Shown piece after piece: positions 9,151-17,573 of a stretch of DNA of 64,000 bases; the stretch's first letter is position 1; every line of letters begins with the position of its first letter. The notes beneath the pieces were generated by a model. That model was not told where the DNA came from. It was given only the letters and a program-made list of their open reading frames with translations, and ran no database searches. The DNA lies in assembly GCA_016718155.1 (NCBI GenBank), contig JADKEH010000001.1:62001-126000 (forward strand), read 5' to 3'. This stretch comes from Candidatus Rhodoferax randersensis. GTDB taxonomy: Bacteria; Pseudomonadota; Gammaproteobacteria; Burkholderiales; Burkholderiaceae_C. Both the position numbers and the translations under genes were made by a program.

Positions 9151-9908
9151 ACGCCGTCAAACTCAACGCACGCGCCAGCATCGATTTCGATGCCAAGCTG
9201 ACCCAGACCATCGCCCTTCTGAAGCAGGCCGCGCAGGACTATGCCCACGTGCCCGCGGGCGAAGCGCCCCTGATATCGCAGGCCTCCAGCCTGGGCGCGG
9301 AAGACATGGTGATCAGCCATCTGATCAACAGCCTGGCTCTGGACATTGGCATCTTCGTGCTGGAGACCGGCCAACTGCACCCCCAGACCCTGGCGCTGCT
9401 GGAGCGGCTGGTGCCAAGCTCCCGCGCCAAAGTGGAGGTGTTCAAGCCCAGGGCCGAGGCGGTGGTGCAGTTTGTGGCCCGCGAAGGTCGGCAGGCCATG
9501 TACAAGAGCATCGAACTGCGCAAGGCCTGCTGCCACATCCGCAAGATGGAGCCGCTGGAGCGCGCACTGGCCGGCAAGCAGGCCTGGATTACCGGCTTGC
9601 GTCGCGAACAGTCCGGAGCGCGCGCCGACGTGCCGCTGGTGGACCGGTCCGATGCCAAGCGCGTCAAGTTCAACCCCCTGGCCGATTGGACCTGGGGCGA
9701 TGTGTGGCACTTCATCGCCGTTAACAAGATTGACTACAACCCGCTGCACGACCAGTTCTACCCCAGCATCGGCTGCGCCCCCTGCACCCGCGCCATCAGT
9801 CTGGGCGAAGACTTCCGCTCTGGCCGCTGGTGGTGGGAAGACGAGGCCGCCAAGGAGTGTGGCCTGCACGTAACCCAGTCCAGTTCCCTTGAGAAGGCCC
9901 CCGCATGA
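9147..9908 (+). CDS. cysH: Adenylylsulfate (APS) reductase
   Basis: 253 aa. It reduces adenylylsulfate to sulfite and AMP using thioredoxin. The paired cysteines CC at 128-129 and the IGCAPC motif (Cys 210 and 213) are the four ligands of the 4Fe-4S cluster that marks the APS-using form. The catalytic cysteine is in ECGLH (Cys 238). This predicts that no APS kinase is needed for sulfate reduction, in agreement with the operon, which has cysD and cysN but no cysC. Starts and stops overlap its neighbours by 4 bases, so expression is translationally coupled. Confidence 0.93.
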   Translation: MNAVKLNARASIDFDAKLTQTIALLKQAAQDYAHVPAGEAPLISQASSLGAEDMVISHLINSLALDIGIFVLETGQLHPQTLALLERLVPSSRAKVEVFKPRAEAVVQFVAREGRQAMYKSIELRKACCHIRKMEPLERALAGKQAWITGLRREQSGARADVPLVDRSDAKRVKFNPLADWTWGDVWHFIAVNKIDYNPLHDQFYPSIGCAPCTRAISLGEDFRSGRWWWEDEAAKECGLHVTQSSSLEKAPA

Positions 9909-10864
9909 ACGCCCGTACCGACGCCGAGTTGCTCACCCCGCCGCGGCACAAGCTGAGCGCACACCATTTAAGCAATGCGCACCTCGATGCGCTGGAAGAA
10001 GAGACCATCTTCATCCTGCGCGAGGTGGCCGCCGCGTTTGAGCGCCCGACCCTGCTGTTCTCGGGCGGCAAGGACTCGCTGGTAATGCTCAGGTGCGCCG
10101 AAAAGGCCTTTGGTGTTGGGCGCATCCCCTACCCGCTGCTGATGATCGACACCGGCCACAACTTCCATGAAGTGACCGATTTCCGCGACGCTCGTGCCAA
10201 GGAGCTGGGGGCCGAGCTGATCGTGCGCAGCGTCGAAGACTCGATGGCGCGCGGCAGCGTGCGCCTGGCGCACCCCGGCGAGTCGCGTAACGTGCACCAG
10301 TCGGTGACGCTGCTTGAAGCGATTGAGGAATTCCGCTTTGACGCGCTGATTGGTGGTGCCCGCCGTGACGAGGAAAAGGCCCGCGCCAAGGAGCGCATCT
10401 TCAGCCACCGTGACAGCTTCGGCCAATGGCAACCCAAGGCGCAGCGGCCAGAACTGTGGACGCTGTTCAACACCCGGTTACAGCCTGGCGAACACTTCCG
10501 CGTGTTCCCGATTTCCAACTGGACCGAGCTCGACGTGTGGCAATACATCGACCGCGAGAACATCGCCCTGCCCTCGCTCTACTACGCTCACCAGCGCGCG
10601 GTGGTGGAGCGCAAAGGCTTGCTGGTACCGGTGACCGAACTCACCCCTGCCCGGGACGACGAACCAGTGCAACAGCGCACCGTGCGTTTTCGCACCGTGG
10701 GCGACATCACCTGCACCTGCCCGGTGGAAAGCGACGCCGCCACCGCTGCCGACATCGTGATCGAGACGCTGGCCGCCGACGTGAGTGAACGCGGCGCCAC
10801 CCGCATGGACGACAAGACCTCAGACGCCTCCATGGAAAAACGAAAGAAAGACGGGTACTTTTGA
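9905..10864 (+). CDS. cysD: Sulfate adenylyltransferase subunit 2
   Basis: 319 aa. This is the catalytic subunit that joins sulfate and ATP to form adenylylsulfate. The PP-loop SGGKDS is at 53-58. The conserved IDTGHNFHEVTDFRD block and the RRDEEKARAKER segment are present, and it ends KKDGYF as typical CysD proteins do. It works as a heterodimer with the GTPase CysN encoded next; the stop TGA and the cysN ATG share a base. Confidence 0.95.
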   Translation: MNARTDAELLTPPRHKLSAHHLSNAHLDALEEETIFILREVAAAFERPTLLFSGGKDSLVMLRCAEKAFGVGRIPYPLLMIDTGHNFHEVTDFRDARAKELGAELIVRSVEDSMARGSVRLAHPGESRNVHQSVTLLEAIEEFRFDALIGGARRDEEKARAKERIFSHRDSFGQWQPKAQRPELWTLFNTRLQPGEHFRVFPISNWTELDVWQYIDRENIALPSLYYAHQRAVVERKGLLVPVTELTPARDDEPVQQRTVRFRTVGDITCTCPVESDAATAADIVIETLAADVSERGATRMDDKTSDASMEKRKKDGYF

Positions 10865-12237
10865 TGACCGCCAATGAACTGATCGCCGAAAATCTCATCC
10901 TCGCCGATGAAAAGGGCCAAACTGACACCCAGTCAGCGTTACGCTTCATCACCTGCGGCTCGGTCGATGATGGCAAGAGCACCTTGATTGGTCGTCTGCT
11001 GGTGGACAGCAAAGCCGTGCTGCAGGACCACCTGGCTGGTGTACAGCGCCAAGGTGAGACGGACCTGGCCTTGCTCACCGACGGACTGTCGGCTGAGCGT
11101 GAGCAAGGCATCACCATCGACGTGGCTTACCGTTACTTCGCTACCGAGCACCGCAAGTTCATCATCGGCGACGCACCGGGCCACGAGCAGTACACCCGCA
11201 ACATGGTCACCGCCGCCAGCAGCGCCGACGCCGCAGTGGTGCTGGTCGATGCCACCAAGCTGCAATGGCAAGACCCGGCGCTGGAACTGCTGCCGCAGAC
11301 GCGGCGCCATTCCCTGCTGGCCAACTTGCTGCGTGTGCCCAGCATCGTGTTTGCCGTCAACAAGCTCGACGCGCTGGAAGACCCCTCCCGCCCGCAGACC
11401 AGTGGGCAGGCGGCACTCGCCTTCGCCAACATCAGCAACGCCTTGATGGCCTTCGCCCAAGCGGCGGGCATCACGGTGCGCGCCATCGTGCCAATCTCCG
11501 CGCTCAAGGGCCACAACGTGGTGGACGCCGCGCCACTGTGGTGCGACTACCAGGGCCCGAGCCTGCTCGAAATTCTGGAAGTCCTGCCGGTAACACCGTC
11601 TGAGCCCGATTTGCCGCTGGCGTTTCCGGTGCAATGGGTAGAGAAGTTCTCTTCTTCCAGCGACACCTCACAAGGCCGGCGCGTGTTCTGGGGCCGGGTT
11701 GCCACCGGCCACGCCGAAGTGGGCCAGCGCATCACCATTTTGCCTAGCGGCCAGAGTGCCACCGTGGCGCAAGTGCTGGGCCACACCCGCACGCCGCGTA
11801 CCGTGCCAGCCGGCCACAGTGCCGGCATCGTGCTGGACCGCGAGGTCGACATCTCGCGCGGTGACTGGCTGCTGGCGAGTGCGCCCAAGGCCGACGACTT
11901 CGATACCGACCGCGCCTTCGTGCCGCCCGCGCGGGAGCTGTCCGCCACCGTGGCCTGGATGGACGACGAGCCCCTGGTGGCCGGTCGCGTCTACTGGGCA
12001 CTGCACGGGCACCGCTGGGTCAAGGCCCGCGTCAAACGGGTGGTGCACAAGCTCGACGTCAATACGCTGGCCGAAGAGGACGCCACGCAACTGGCCGCCA
12101 ATGCCATTGGTCACATCGAACTGAGTCTGCAGGAGCCCCTTGCGGCGCTGCCTTTTGCGCAGTCGCGTGTGCTGGGCTCCCTGGTTTTGGTAGACACGGC
12201 GTCGCACAAAACATCAGGGGCGGTGCTGGTTAACTAG
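10864..12237 (+). CDS. cysN: Sulfate adenylyltransferase subunit 1 (GTPase)
   Basis: 457 aa from the ATG at 10864, which overlaps the cysD stop; a TTG one codon earlier is less likely. It is an EF-Tu-like GTPase that drives APS formation by CysD. Motifs: G1 GSVDDGKST (32-40), G3 DAPGHEQ (103-109) and G4 NKLD (166-169), then two beta-barrel domains. There is no C-terminal APS kinase extension such as in CysNC fusions, consistent with the APS reductase encoded upstream. It is the last gene of the operon; a weak hairpin (CCGCTG/CAGCGG, 12255-12278) follows without a T-run. Confidence 0.95.
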   Translation: MTANELIAENLILADEKGQTDTQSALRFITCGSVDDGKSTLIGRLLVDSKAVLQDHLAGVQRQGETDLALLTDGLSAEREQGITIDVAYRYFATEHRKFIIGDAPGHEQYTRNMVTAASSADAAVVLVDATKLQWQDPALELLPQTRRHSLLANLLRVPSIVFAVNKLDALEDPSRPQTSGQAALAFANISNALMAFAQAAGITVRAIVPISALKGHNVVDAAPLWCDYQGPSLLEILEVLPVTPSEPDLPLAFPVQWVEKFSSSSDTSQGRRVFWGRVATGHAEVGQRITILPSGQSATVAQVLGHTRTPRTVPAGHSAGIVLDREVDISRGDWLLASAPKADDFDTDRAFVPPARELSATVAWMDDEPLVAGRVYWALHGHRWVKARVKRVVHKLDVNTLAEEDATQLAANAIGHIELSLQEPLAALPFAQSRVLGSLVLVDTASHKTSGAVLVN

Positions 12238-12341
12238 CGCCGTTCGGAGCAACCCCGCTGCAGTCAGGGCTACAGCGGCAAGCGCAATCTTGAAAACCCA
12301 ATAAAATCAAGGGTTTCCACTAATTCGTGCAAAACTAAAAA

Positions 12342-12671
12342 ATGACTCACACCGTCACCGAAGCCTGCATCAAGTGCAAGTACACCGATTGCGTGGACGT
12401 TTGTCCCGTGGATTGCTTTCGCGAAGGCCCCAACTTCTTGACCATTGATCCGGATGAATGCATCGACTGTGCGGTGTGTATCCCCGAGTGCCCGGTCAAC
12501 GCCATTTATGCCGAAGAAGATGTGCCTGCCGACCAGCAACACATGACCAAACTCAATGCCGAACTGGCTAAGCTGCCGACCTGGAAGAGCATCACCAAGC
12601 GCAAGCCCGCCCCGCCGGATGCCGACGAGTGGAAAGACGCCACCGGCAAACTCAAACACCTGATTCGATAA
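12342..12671 (+). CDS. fdxA: 7Fe ferredoxin FdxA
   Basis: 109 aa. A soluble two-cluster ferredoxin of the Azotobacter FdI type. N-terminal cysteines at 9, 12, 17, 21 and 25 surround a 3Fe-4S/4Fe-4S pair site (CIKC, CVDVCPVDC), and the second set is CIDCAVCIPECP (40-51). The roughly 50-residue C-terminal tail is normal for this family. It is followed by a ferredoxin-NADP reductase gene after 65 bases, so the two probably form a redox pair that could supply electrons to reactions such as sulfite reduction. That pairing is inferred from adjacency. Confidence 0.95.
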   Translation: MTHTVTEACIKCKYTDCVDVCPVDCFREGPNFLTIDPDECIDCAVCIPECPVNAIYAEEDVPADQQHMTKLNAELAKLPTWKSITKRKPAPPDADEWKDATGKLKHLIR

Positions 12672-12736
12672 CTGCCCCGAGCCAGCCACGCTGCCGTCTG
12701 CTTGCAGCGCCTGCCTTCGACCTTCGCCGAAGCCCC

Positions 12737-13837
12737 ATGGAACCTCAACTGAACCAAGAAGTGATCAACACCGCACATGCCCATGAAGGGCCGATTGAAA
12801 CCGACGCCGTTATCGTGGGCGCCGGTCCCGTGGGCCTGTTCCAGGTGTTCGAGCTGGGCCTGCTCGAAATCAAGGCGCACGTGATCGACTCGCTGGCCTA
12901 CCCCGGCGGACAGTGCGTCGAGTTGTACCCTGACAAGCCAATCTACGACATCCCGGCCGTGCCCATGTGCACCGGCCAGGAGTTGACCGACAACCTGCTC
13001 AAACAAATCGAACCCTTTGGCGCGATGTTTCACTTCGGGCAGGAAGTCACGGTGGTGCAGCAGCGAGACGATGGCCGCTTCTTCATCGAGACCTCCAAGG
13101 GCACCCGATTCCTGACCAAGACCGTTTTCATCGCCGCTGGCGTGGGCGCGTTTCAGCCCCGCACGCTCAAGGTCGATGGCCTGGAGGTGTTTGACGGCTC
13201 GCAACTGTTTTACCGTGTCAAGAACCCGGCTGACTTTGCGGGCAAGAACATCGTCATCGTGGGTGGCGGTGACTCGGCGCTGGACTGGGCACTGGACTTC
13301 GTCAAAGACAGCCCGCACAAAGCCGAAAGCGTGATCCTGATCCACCGGCGCGACGGCTTCAAGGCCGCCCCCGCAAGCGTGGCCAAAATGCACGAGCTGT
13401 GCGAGGCCTACGAGATGCAATTCATCGTAGGCCAAGTCACCGGTTACGACGAGAAAGACGGCAAGCTGACCGGCGCCAAGGTCACCGGTGCCGATGGCGT
13501 GACGCGCGTCGTGCCGCTCGATATCTTGCTTGTGTTTTTTGGCTTGAGCCCGAAGCTGGGCCCGATTGCCAATTGGGGCCTGGACATCGAGCGCAAACAG
13601 CTCAAGGTGGACACCGAGAAGTTCTCCACCAACGTGCCCGGCATTTTTGCCGTGGGCGACATCAATGTGTACCCCGGCAAGAAAAAGCTCATCCTGAGCG
13701 GTTTCCACGAATGCGCGCTGGCCGCCTTTGGCGCCATGCCGATCATCTTCCCCGAGAAGAAAGTGTTCCTGCAATACACCACCACCAGCCCCAAATTGCA
13801 CAAGGTGTTGGGCGTCGAAACGCCGGTGTTCGACTGA
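12737..13837 (+). CDS. Ferredoxin-NADP reductase (thioredoxin reductase-like type)
   Basis: 366 aa from ATG 12737. A longer open frame from 12629 would run into the fdxA coding end and is rejected. The FAD dinucleotide motif GAGPVG (28-33) and the NADPH motif VIVGGGDSA (about 173-181) flank a segment without the CxxC pair of thioredoxin reductases, which identifies the TrxB-like ferredoxin/flavodoxin-NADP reductase family. The C-terminal part has FAVGDINVYPGKKKLILSGF, which contacts FAD. It should be cytoplasmic and dimeric, exchanging electrons between NADPH and the 7Fe ferredoxin encoded just upstream. Confidence 0.9.
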   Translation: MEPQLNQEVINTAHAHEGPIETDAVIVGAGPVGLFQVFELGLLEIKAHVIDSLAYPGGQCVELYPDKPIYDIPAVPMCTGQELTDNLLKQIEPFGAMFHFGQEVTVVQQRDDGRFFIETSKGTRFLTKTVFIAAGVGAFQPRTLKVDGLEVFDGSQLFYRVKNPADFAGKNIVIVGGGDSALDWALDFVKDSPHKAESVILIHRRDGFKAAPASVAKMHELCEAYEMQFIVGQVTGYDEKDGKLTGAKVTGADGVTRVVPLDILLVFFGLSPKLGPIANWGLDIERKQLKVDTEKFSTNVPGIFAVGDINVYPGKKKLILSGFHECALAAFGAMPIIFPEKKVFLQYTTTSPKLHKVLGVETPVFD

Positions 13838-13877
13838 GCAACCGGTTTGCGCCGGTTCTCGTCGTCGCAGCAGTCTT

Positions 13878-14051
13878 CGTCATTGCGAGCCTCCCGAATC
13901 CGGGCCGATCCCGCACGCGGACCTTGAACCTGATGGCGTCACTGCGAGCACAGCGCGGCAGTCCATGGGTTCAGGGGTCCTGGATTGCTTCACTTCGTTC
14001 GCAATGACGACCGGTTCATGGAAGCGCAGCGCGGCAATCGCAATGACGGGG
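13878..14051. repeat. Modular inverted-repeat element, locus 2 (opposite orientation)
   Basis: Begins CGTCATTGCGAGCCTCC and continues through CCCGCACGCGGACCTTGAAC to the closing arm TTCGTTCGCAATGACG at 14009. This is the composite element inverted relative to locus 1. A partial extra unit (GCGCAGCGCGGCAATCGCAA followed by TGACG) extends to 14051. Arms beginning CGTCAT/CGTCAC are internally inverted, so the RNA can fold into long hairpins. Confidence 0.8.
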
Positions 14052-14119
14052 GTGAGTGAGTTGGCAATGACGGGCTGGAATAAGCAGCCCGTACAATATG
14101 GGCGTTCTCTTCGGAGAAC

Positions 14120-14212
14120 ATTCGCTAGGGGTGTTGCCGCGCAAGCGGCGACTGAGAAAGTCCCTTTGAACCTGACTGAGGTAATCCTCGCGCAGGGAAG
14201 CATGACTTGATT
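14120..14212 (+). promoter_or_regulatory. TPP (thiamin pyrophosphate) riboswitch
   Basis: The THI-element landmarks appear in order: AGGGGTG, a GC-rich variable hairpin (CCGC-GCAA-GCGG), CTGAGA, then CCCTTTGAACCTGA, the GGTAAT bulge and CGCAGGGAAGC closing the pyrophosphate-binding arm. The order, spacing and conserved bases match the TPP aptamer. It precedes the TonB-dependent receptor gene by about 95 bases with no other gene between, so it should repress that gene when thiamin pyrophosphate is plentiful. Whether control acts at transcription or at the ribosome-binding site is not clear. Confidence 0.93.
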
Positions 14213-14307
14213 CGGGTCGCGCTGGCTGAAGTACGCTTGGCCGGCCTCTCAAACGACCAGTTACCGATCCAGCCAGCCGACCTGCTATGACGTGACAGGA
14301 AAACGTT

Positions 14308-16455
14308 GTGGCAAATTTTGTACCTAATCGGGCCCTTACGCCCATCCAGCAAGCCGTAGCAGCTAGCATTTTCATAGCATCCGGGGTTCATGCCCAGCAG
14401 GATGTCAGCCTCAAGCCCGTTGTCATCACCGAACGCCGTGTACCCGCCACGGCGGACGTCACCGGCTTTGGCGATGTCCCGTTGGGAGACCTACCCTTGT
14501 CGGCCACAGTGGTCGGGCAGGCCCAGTTGCAGGCGGTCGGCGCGCGTCGCTTGGCAGACATTGCGCAGTTTGATGCCTCCATCAGCGACGCCTACAACTC
14601 ACCCGGCTACTGGGACTTCCTGACGGTGCGCGGCTTTGTCATCGACAACCGCTTCAACTACCGCCGCGAAGGCCTGCCGATCAGCGCCGAAACGTCCATC
14701 CCGCTGGAGAACAAGGAACGCATCGAAGTGCTCAAGGGCACCAGCGGCATCCAGGCCGGCACCAGCGCGCCCGGTGGTCTGGTCAACTATGTGGTCAAGC
14801 GCCCGACCAGCCAGACGCTGCGCGATGTCCGGCTGGAAGCAACCGGCAAGGGCTCGGTGCTGGTAGCCGCCGATCTGGGGGGGCGCCTGGGGGCCGACCA
14901 GGCCTTTGGCTACCGCCTCAACGTGGCGCATGAAGACCTGAAGCCGCTCACGCGCAACCTAAACGGCCAGCGCAGCCTGCTGGCCTTGGCGACCGACTGG
15001 CGCATCAACCGCGACGCCACCCTGTCGGCCGAAGTGGAATGGAGCCGCAAGTCGCAAGCCAGCCAGGCCGGCTTCAGCCTACTCGGCAATGTGTTGCCCG
15101 CGCCGGTGGACCCGAACCTGAACCTGAACAACCAGCCGTGGTCGCAGCCCTCCGAGTTCGATGCCCTCACCGGGAGCGTACGCTTTGATCAAACGATCAA
15201 TGCCGACTGGCGCTGGTCGGCACAAGTCGGCCAGCAAAAGCTCAAGACCAATGACCGGTTGGCCTACGCCTACGGTTGCAGCGCCGAGAACAATTACGAC
15301 CGCTATTGCTCGGACGGCACTTTTGACCTGTACGACTTCCGCAGCGAGAACGAGCACCGCACCCAGCAAGCGGCCAGCCTCAATCTGATTGGAAAAGTCA
15401 GCACCGGCAGCGTGGTGCACAAGTTGAACCTGGGCCTGCAAAGCAGCCGCGTCAAGCAACGCTTTCAGATGCAGGCCTACAACTGGGTCGGCGTTGGCAA
15501 CGTACAAGGCACCTCCATGCTGAGCGCCGACCCGACCCTGTCGGACCAGAGCACCAACCGCGACGAGCATTCGCTGGAACTGTCGGTGCAGGACGCCATG
15601 CACTGGAACGATCGCTTCACCAGTTGGGTGGGCCTGCGCCACACCCGCCTGTCACGCGACAGCATCCGCACCAATGGCTCGCGCCCCACCACCTATGACG
15701 ACAGCATCACCACACCCTGGCTGGCGGTCAGCTACGCGGTGTCGCCCAGCGAGACGCTGTATGCCAGCGCCGGCCAGGGCGTGGAGTCGCAAGTGGTGCC
15801 CAACAAGAGCTCGCAGTACAGCAATCCCGGCGTGGCTTTGCCGGCGATCAAGTCCCGCCAGTGGGAGGTCGGCGCCAAGGGCGGCCGCAACGGCCTGGGC
15901 TGGCAAGTGGCCGTCTTCAATATCGTGCGCCCCATGACCAACTTGGACGCGTGTTATCGGTTTGGCACCCCATGCGACGGCCAGTACGACGGCGAGGCGT
16001 CGCACCGTGGCCTGGAGACCAGTCTGCAGTGGGAGCAAGGCGCCTGGCGCCTGGGCGGCAGCGCCACCATCCTGGACGCGAAACGCCAAGGCAGCGTGAT
16101 CGAACCCAGCACCAACGGCAAGACCCCGACCAACGTACCAAAGTGGGTACTGCGCGCGCACGCCGACTGGCGTATCAGCGCCGTGCCTGGCCTCTCGGCG
16201 CGCGGGCAACTGTCGCACGAAGGTGAGCGCGCGGTACTGGCCGATGGCAGTCAGATGCTGCCCGCCTGGAGCCGCGTCGACGCCAGCCTGCGCTACGAGA
16301 CCAAGCTGGCCGGTACGCCCACCACCTGGACCCTGGGCGCCGAAAACCTGCTGGACAAACGTTACTGGAAAGAATCCCCCTACCAGTACGGCCACGTCTA
16401 CCTGTTCCCCGGCGCCGCCCGCACCTGGCGCCTGGCCATGCAGGCCAGCTTCTAA
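14308..16455 (+). CDS. TonB-dependent outer-membrane receptor, TPP-riboswitch controlled
   Basis: 715 aa starting at a GTG preceded by ACAGGAAA. A signal peptide ends near GVHAQQ (about residue 31). A short N-terminal segment with VVITERR may serve as a TonB box. The plug domain includes DFLTVRGFVIDNRFNYRREG and ERIEVLKGTSGIQAGTSAPG, and the barrel ends in an aromatic C-terminal strand (MQASF). By sequence it resembles ferrisiderophore receptors. The leader carries a thiamin riboswitch, so its cargo is probably thiamin or a precursor imported through TonB-ExbBD energy. No inner-membrane thiamin transporter or biosynthetic gene is adjacent; a tRNA gene follows. Confidence 0.88.
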   Translation: MANFVPNRALTPIQQAVAASIFIASGVHAQQDVSLKPVVITERRVPATADVTGFGDVPLGDLPLSATVVGQAQLQAVGARRLADIAQFDASISDAYNSPGYWDFLTVRGFVIDNRFNYRREGLPISAETSIPLENKERIEVLKGTSGIQAGTSAPGGLVNYVVKRPTSQTLRDVRLEATGKGSVLVAADLGGRLGADQAFGYRLNVAHEDLKPLTRNLNGQRSLLALATDWRINRDATLSAEVEWSRKSQASQAGFSLLGNVLPAPVDPNLNLNNQPWSQPSEFDALTGSVRFDQTINADWRWSAQVGQQKLKTNDRLAYAYGCSAENNYDRYCSDGTFDLYDFRSENEHRTQQAASLNLIGKVSTGSVVHKLNLGLQSSRVKQRFQMQAYNWVGVGNVQGTSMLSADPTLSDQSTNRDEHSLELSVQDAMHWNDRFTSWVGLRHTRLSRDSIRTNGSRPTTYDDSITTPWLAVSYAVSPSETLYASAGQGVESQVVPNKSSQYSNPGVALPAIKSRQWEVGAKGGRNGLGWQVAVFNIVRPMTNLDACYRFGTPCDGQYDGEASHRGLETSLQWEQGAWRLGGSATILDAKRQGSVIEPSTNGKTPTNVPKWVLRAHADWRISAVPGLSARGQLSHEGERAVLADGSQMLPAWSRVDASLRYETKLAGTPTTWTLGAENLLDKRYWKESPYQYGHVYLFPGAARTWRLAMQASF

Positions 16456-16496
16456 AAAAGGCCACCCCCTGGGGCGAGTGAGCGAAAAAACCACGC

Positions 16497-16502
16497 TATA
16501 AT
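16497..16502 (+). promoter_or_regulatory. -10 box of tRNA-Asn gene
   Basis: A perfect TATAAT lies 12 bases before the mature 5' end of tRNA-Asn, downstream of the receptor stop. No good -35 hexamer is visible at the expected distance (GCGAGT). Confidence 0.55.
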
Positions 16503-16514
16503 TTAAGGCTGCAT

Positions 16515-16590
16515 TCCTCGATAGCTCAGTTGGTAGAGCGCCGGACTGTTAATCCGTAGGTCCCTGGTTCGAGCCCAGGTCGAGGAGCCA
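16515..16590 (+). tRNA. tRNA-Asn (GTT)
   Basis: A 76-base cloverleaf. Acceptor arm TCCTCGA pairs with TCGAGGA, the D-arm contains AGCTCAGTTGGTAGAGC, the anticodon stem-loop GGACTGTTAATCC has anticodon GTT at 16548-16550, and the T-loop is GGTTCGAGCC. The CCA end is encoded. A terminator hairpin follows at 16613. Confidence 0.98.
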
Positions 16591-16612
16591 AAATTCGCCG
16601 CGAGGCACCGAG

Positions 16613-16643
16613 AAACCCACCCTCGAAAGATGGTGGGTTTTTT
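16613..16643 (+). terminator. Rho-independent terminator after tRNA-Asn
   Basis: AAACCCACC (16613-16621) pairs perfectly with GGTGGGTTT (16632-16640) around a 10-base loop, and the T-run continues to 16643. Confidence 0.85.
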
Positions 16644-16709
16644 GTTGCTCAGGCCTTGCGCCCCCTGCTTGCCATTGGCGGCCAGCTCACTTCACCCCAA
16701 AGGCCACCC

Positions 16710-17003
16710 ATGCACGATGATTCCACCAGCACGACCCCACCAACACCGGCCCGGCAAGCCGAGGCCGCCCTGCGCGCCACAACCGTTGAAGGCAAGGCCG
16801 AGAACGCAAAGCAGATTGCCGAGCTGACCGATGGCACCGTGCAAACTCACATCGCCGAGCACATCCGTGGCATGGTGGCTGCGACCGTCGCCCATGCCTC
16901 AACCAACACAAGCGCAGCCACCCAAGCGGACGCCGCGCACTGGCAACACTGGGCACTGCGCATTGCGGATGGCGTCGAGCGGGGGGAGTCTGCGGTCGCC
17001 TGA
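16710..17003 (+). CDS. Hypothetical protein, small Ala/Thr-rich
   Basis: 97 aa from ATG 16710; an in-frame ATG at 16656 would add 18 residues and begins just after the tRNA terminator. The N-terminal 20 residues are rich in Ser, Thr and Pro; the rest is predicted helical and rich in Ala, with HIAEHIRGMVAATVAHAS in the middle. There is no signal peptide, membrane segment or recognised domain. Competing open frames of similar length exist here, so it may not be a gene. It sits alone between tRNA-Asn and another small hypothetical gene. Confidence 0.4.
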   Translation: MHDDSTSTTPPTPARQAEAALRATTVEGKAENAKQIAELTDGTVQTHIAEHIRGMVAATVAHASTNTSAATQADAAHWQHWALRIADGVERGESAVA

Positions 17004-17082
17004 AGGGCTGGTGGCTTGAAGCATCAGACTTGCGCTGATCGCCCCGCTACACTGAAGCCCACGCACTTACCGAAAGACCAGC

Positions 17083-17376
17083 ATGTTTGATAAAACCGGC
17101 CAGTGGATCCACCTTGAAACGTTTGACGGATTTGACAATGGCCTGTCAGACCTGATTGAGCTCTGGTCCAGCAAGACGGCCACCCAAGCCATCAAGGAAT
17201 CGGCACTCGCTCATTTCAAGGAAGACCTGGACGGTGCCGCACTCAATTGGGCAGACAACCGTGCCAAGATGAAAAAGTTCGCTGCCATTGGTAAGGAACT
17301 GGCGGAGTTTGAAGAGGCGATAACGGACGGTTCAAGCATTGCGCCTGAACCTGACACCTTTCCCAAGAAGACGTGA
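17083..17376 (+). CDS. Hypothetical protein
   Basis: 97 aa. I do not recognise the family. The sequence has balanced composition: an N-terminal part with WIHLETFDGFDNGLSDLIEL, a predicted helical middle part rich in Lys and Ala, and an acidic, Pro-containing C-terminus. No signal peptide or membrane segment is present, so it is probably cytoplasmic. Its stop overlaps the GTG start of the following lipoprotein gene, which supports it being a real translated gene in a small operon. Confidence 0.65.
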   Translation: MFDKTGQWIHLETFDGFDNGLSDLIELWSSKTATQAIKESALAHFKEDLDGAALNWADNRAKMKKFAAIGKELAEFEEAITDGSSIAPEPDTFPKKT

Positions 17377-17573
17377 GCAAGACTTCACCAAGCCTGCTCA
17401 AGACGGTGCTGCAGTACACGGTCGCTGCCAGCCTCATTTTGTCGCTTCAAGCCTGTGCAGTGGTGGCAGTCGCTGACGCAGCTGTTACGGTCGTCGCCAC
17501 GGGTGTCAAGGTGTCCGCCAAGTCAGTGGGTGCCGTCGCTGATGCAGTCATTCCAGATGGCGATGACGATTAA
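17373..17573 (+). CDS. Small lipoprotein (NF038104-like)
   Basis: 66 aa from a GTG overlapping the upstream stop. A hydrophobic segment followed by the lipobox LSLQAC (Cys at about 27) predicts a lipoprotein. The mature part is a short AVVAVADAAVTVVATGVKV repeat-like stretch ending in an acidic DGDDD tail. This resembles a small betaproteobacterial lipoprotein family of unknown function (NF038104, from memory). The following VanZ-like gene overlaps its 3' end, suggesting co-translation. Confidence 0.7.
   Translation: MSKTSPSLLKTVLQYTVAASLILSLQACAVVAVADAAVTVVATGVKVSAKSVGAVADAVIPDGDDD

Larger units (their letters stand above)
13838..14307. other. Intergenic region with repeats and a riboswitch leader
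   Basis: 470 bases between the reductase gene and the TonB receptor gene. The first part (13878-14051) is repeat sequence. The second (about 14120-14212) is a TPP riboswitch. Bases 14213-14307 form its downstream leader, with a 7-base inverted repeat GCTGGCT (14221-14227) and AGCCAGC (14271-14277) that may be part of the expression platform. A TACAAT at 14092-14097 is a possible -10 box. Confidence 0.7.

Noticed and set aside
12255..12278. Terminator after cysN
   Set aside because: The CCGCTG/CAGCGG stem is short and has no following T-run, so it is not convincing.
13728..14210. 160-residue plus-strand open frame after the reductase
   Set aside because: It translates inverted-repeat and riboswitch sequence; the reductase ends properly in another frame.
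16630..16827. Plus-strand frame overlapping the tRNA-Asn terminator region
   Set aside because: It is very Pro/Arg-rich, starts within the terminator and conflicts with the more plausible frame starting at 16710.
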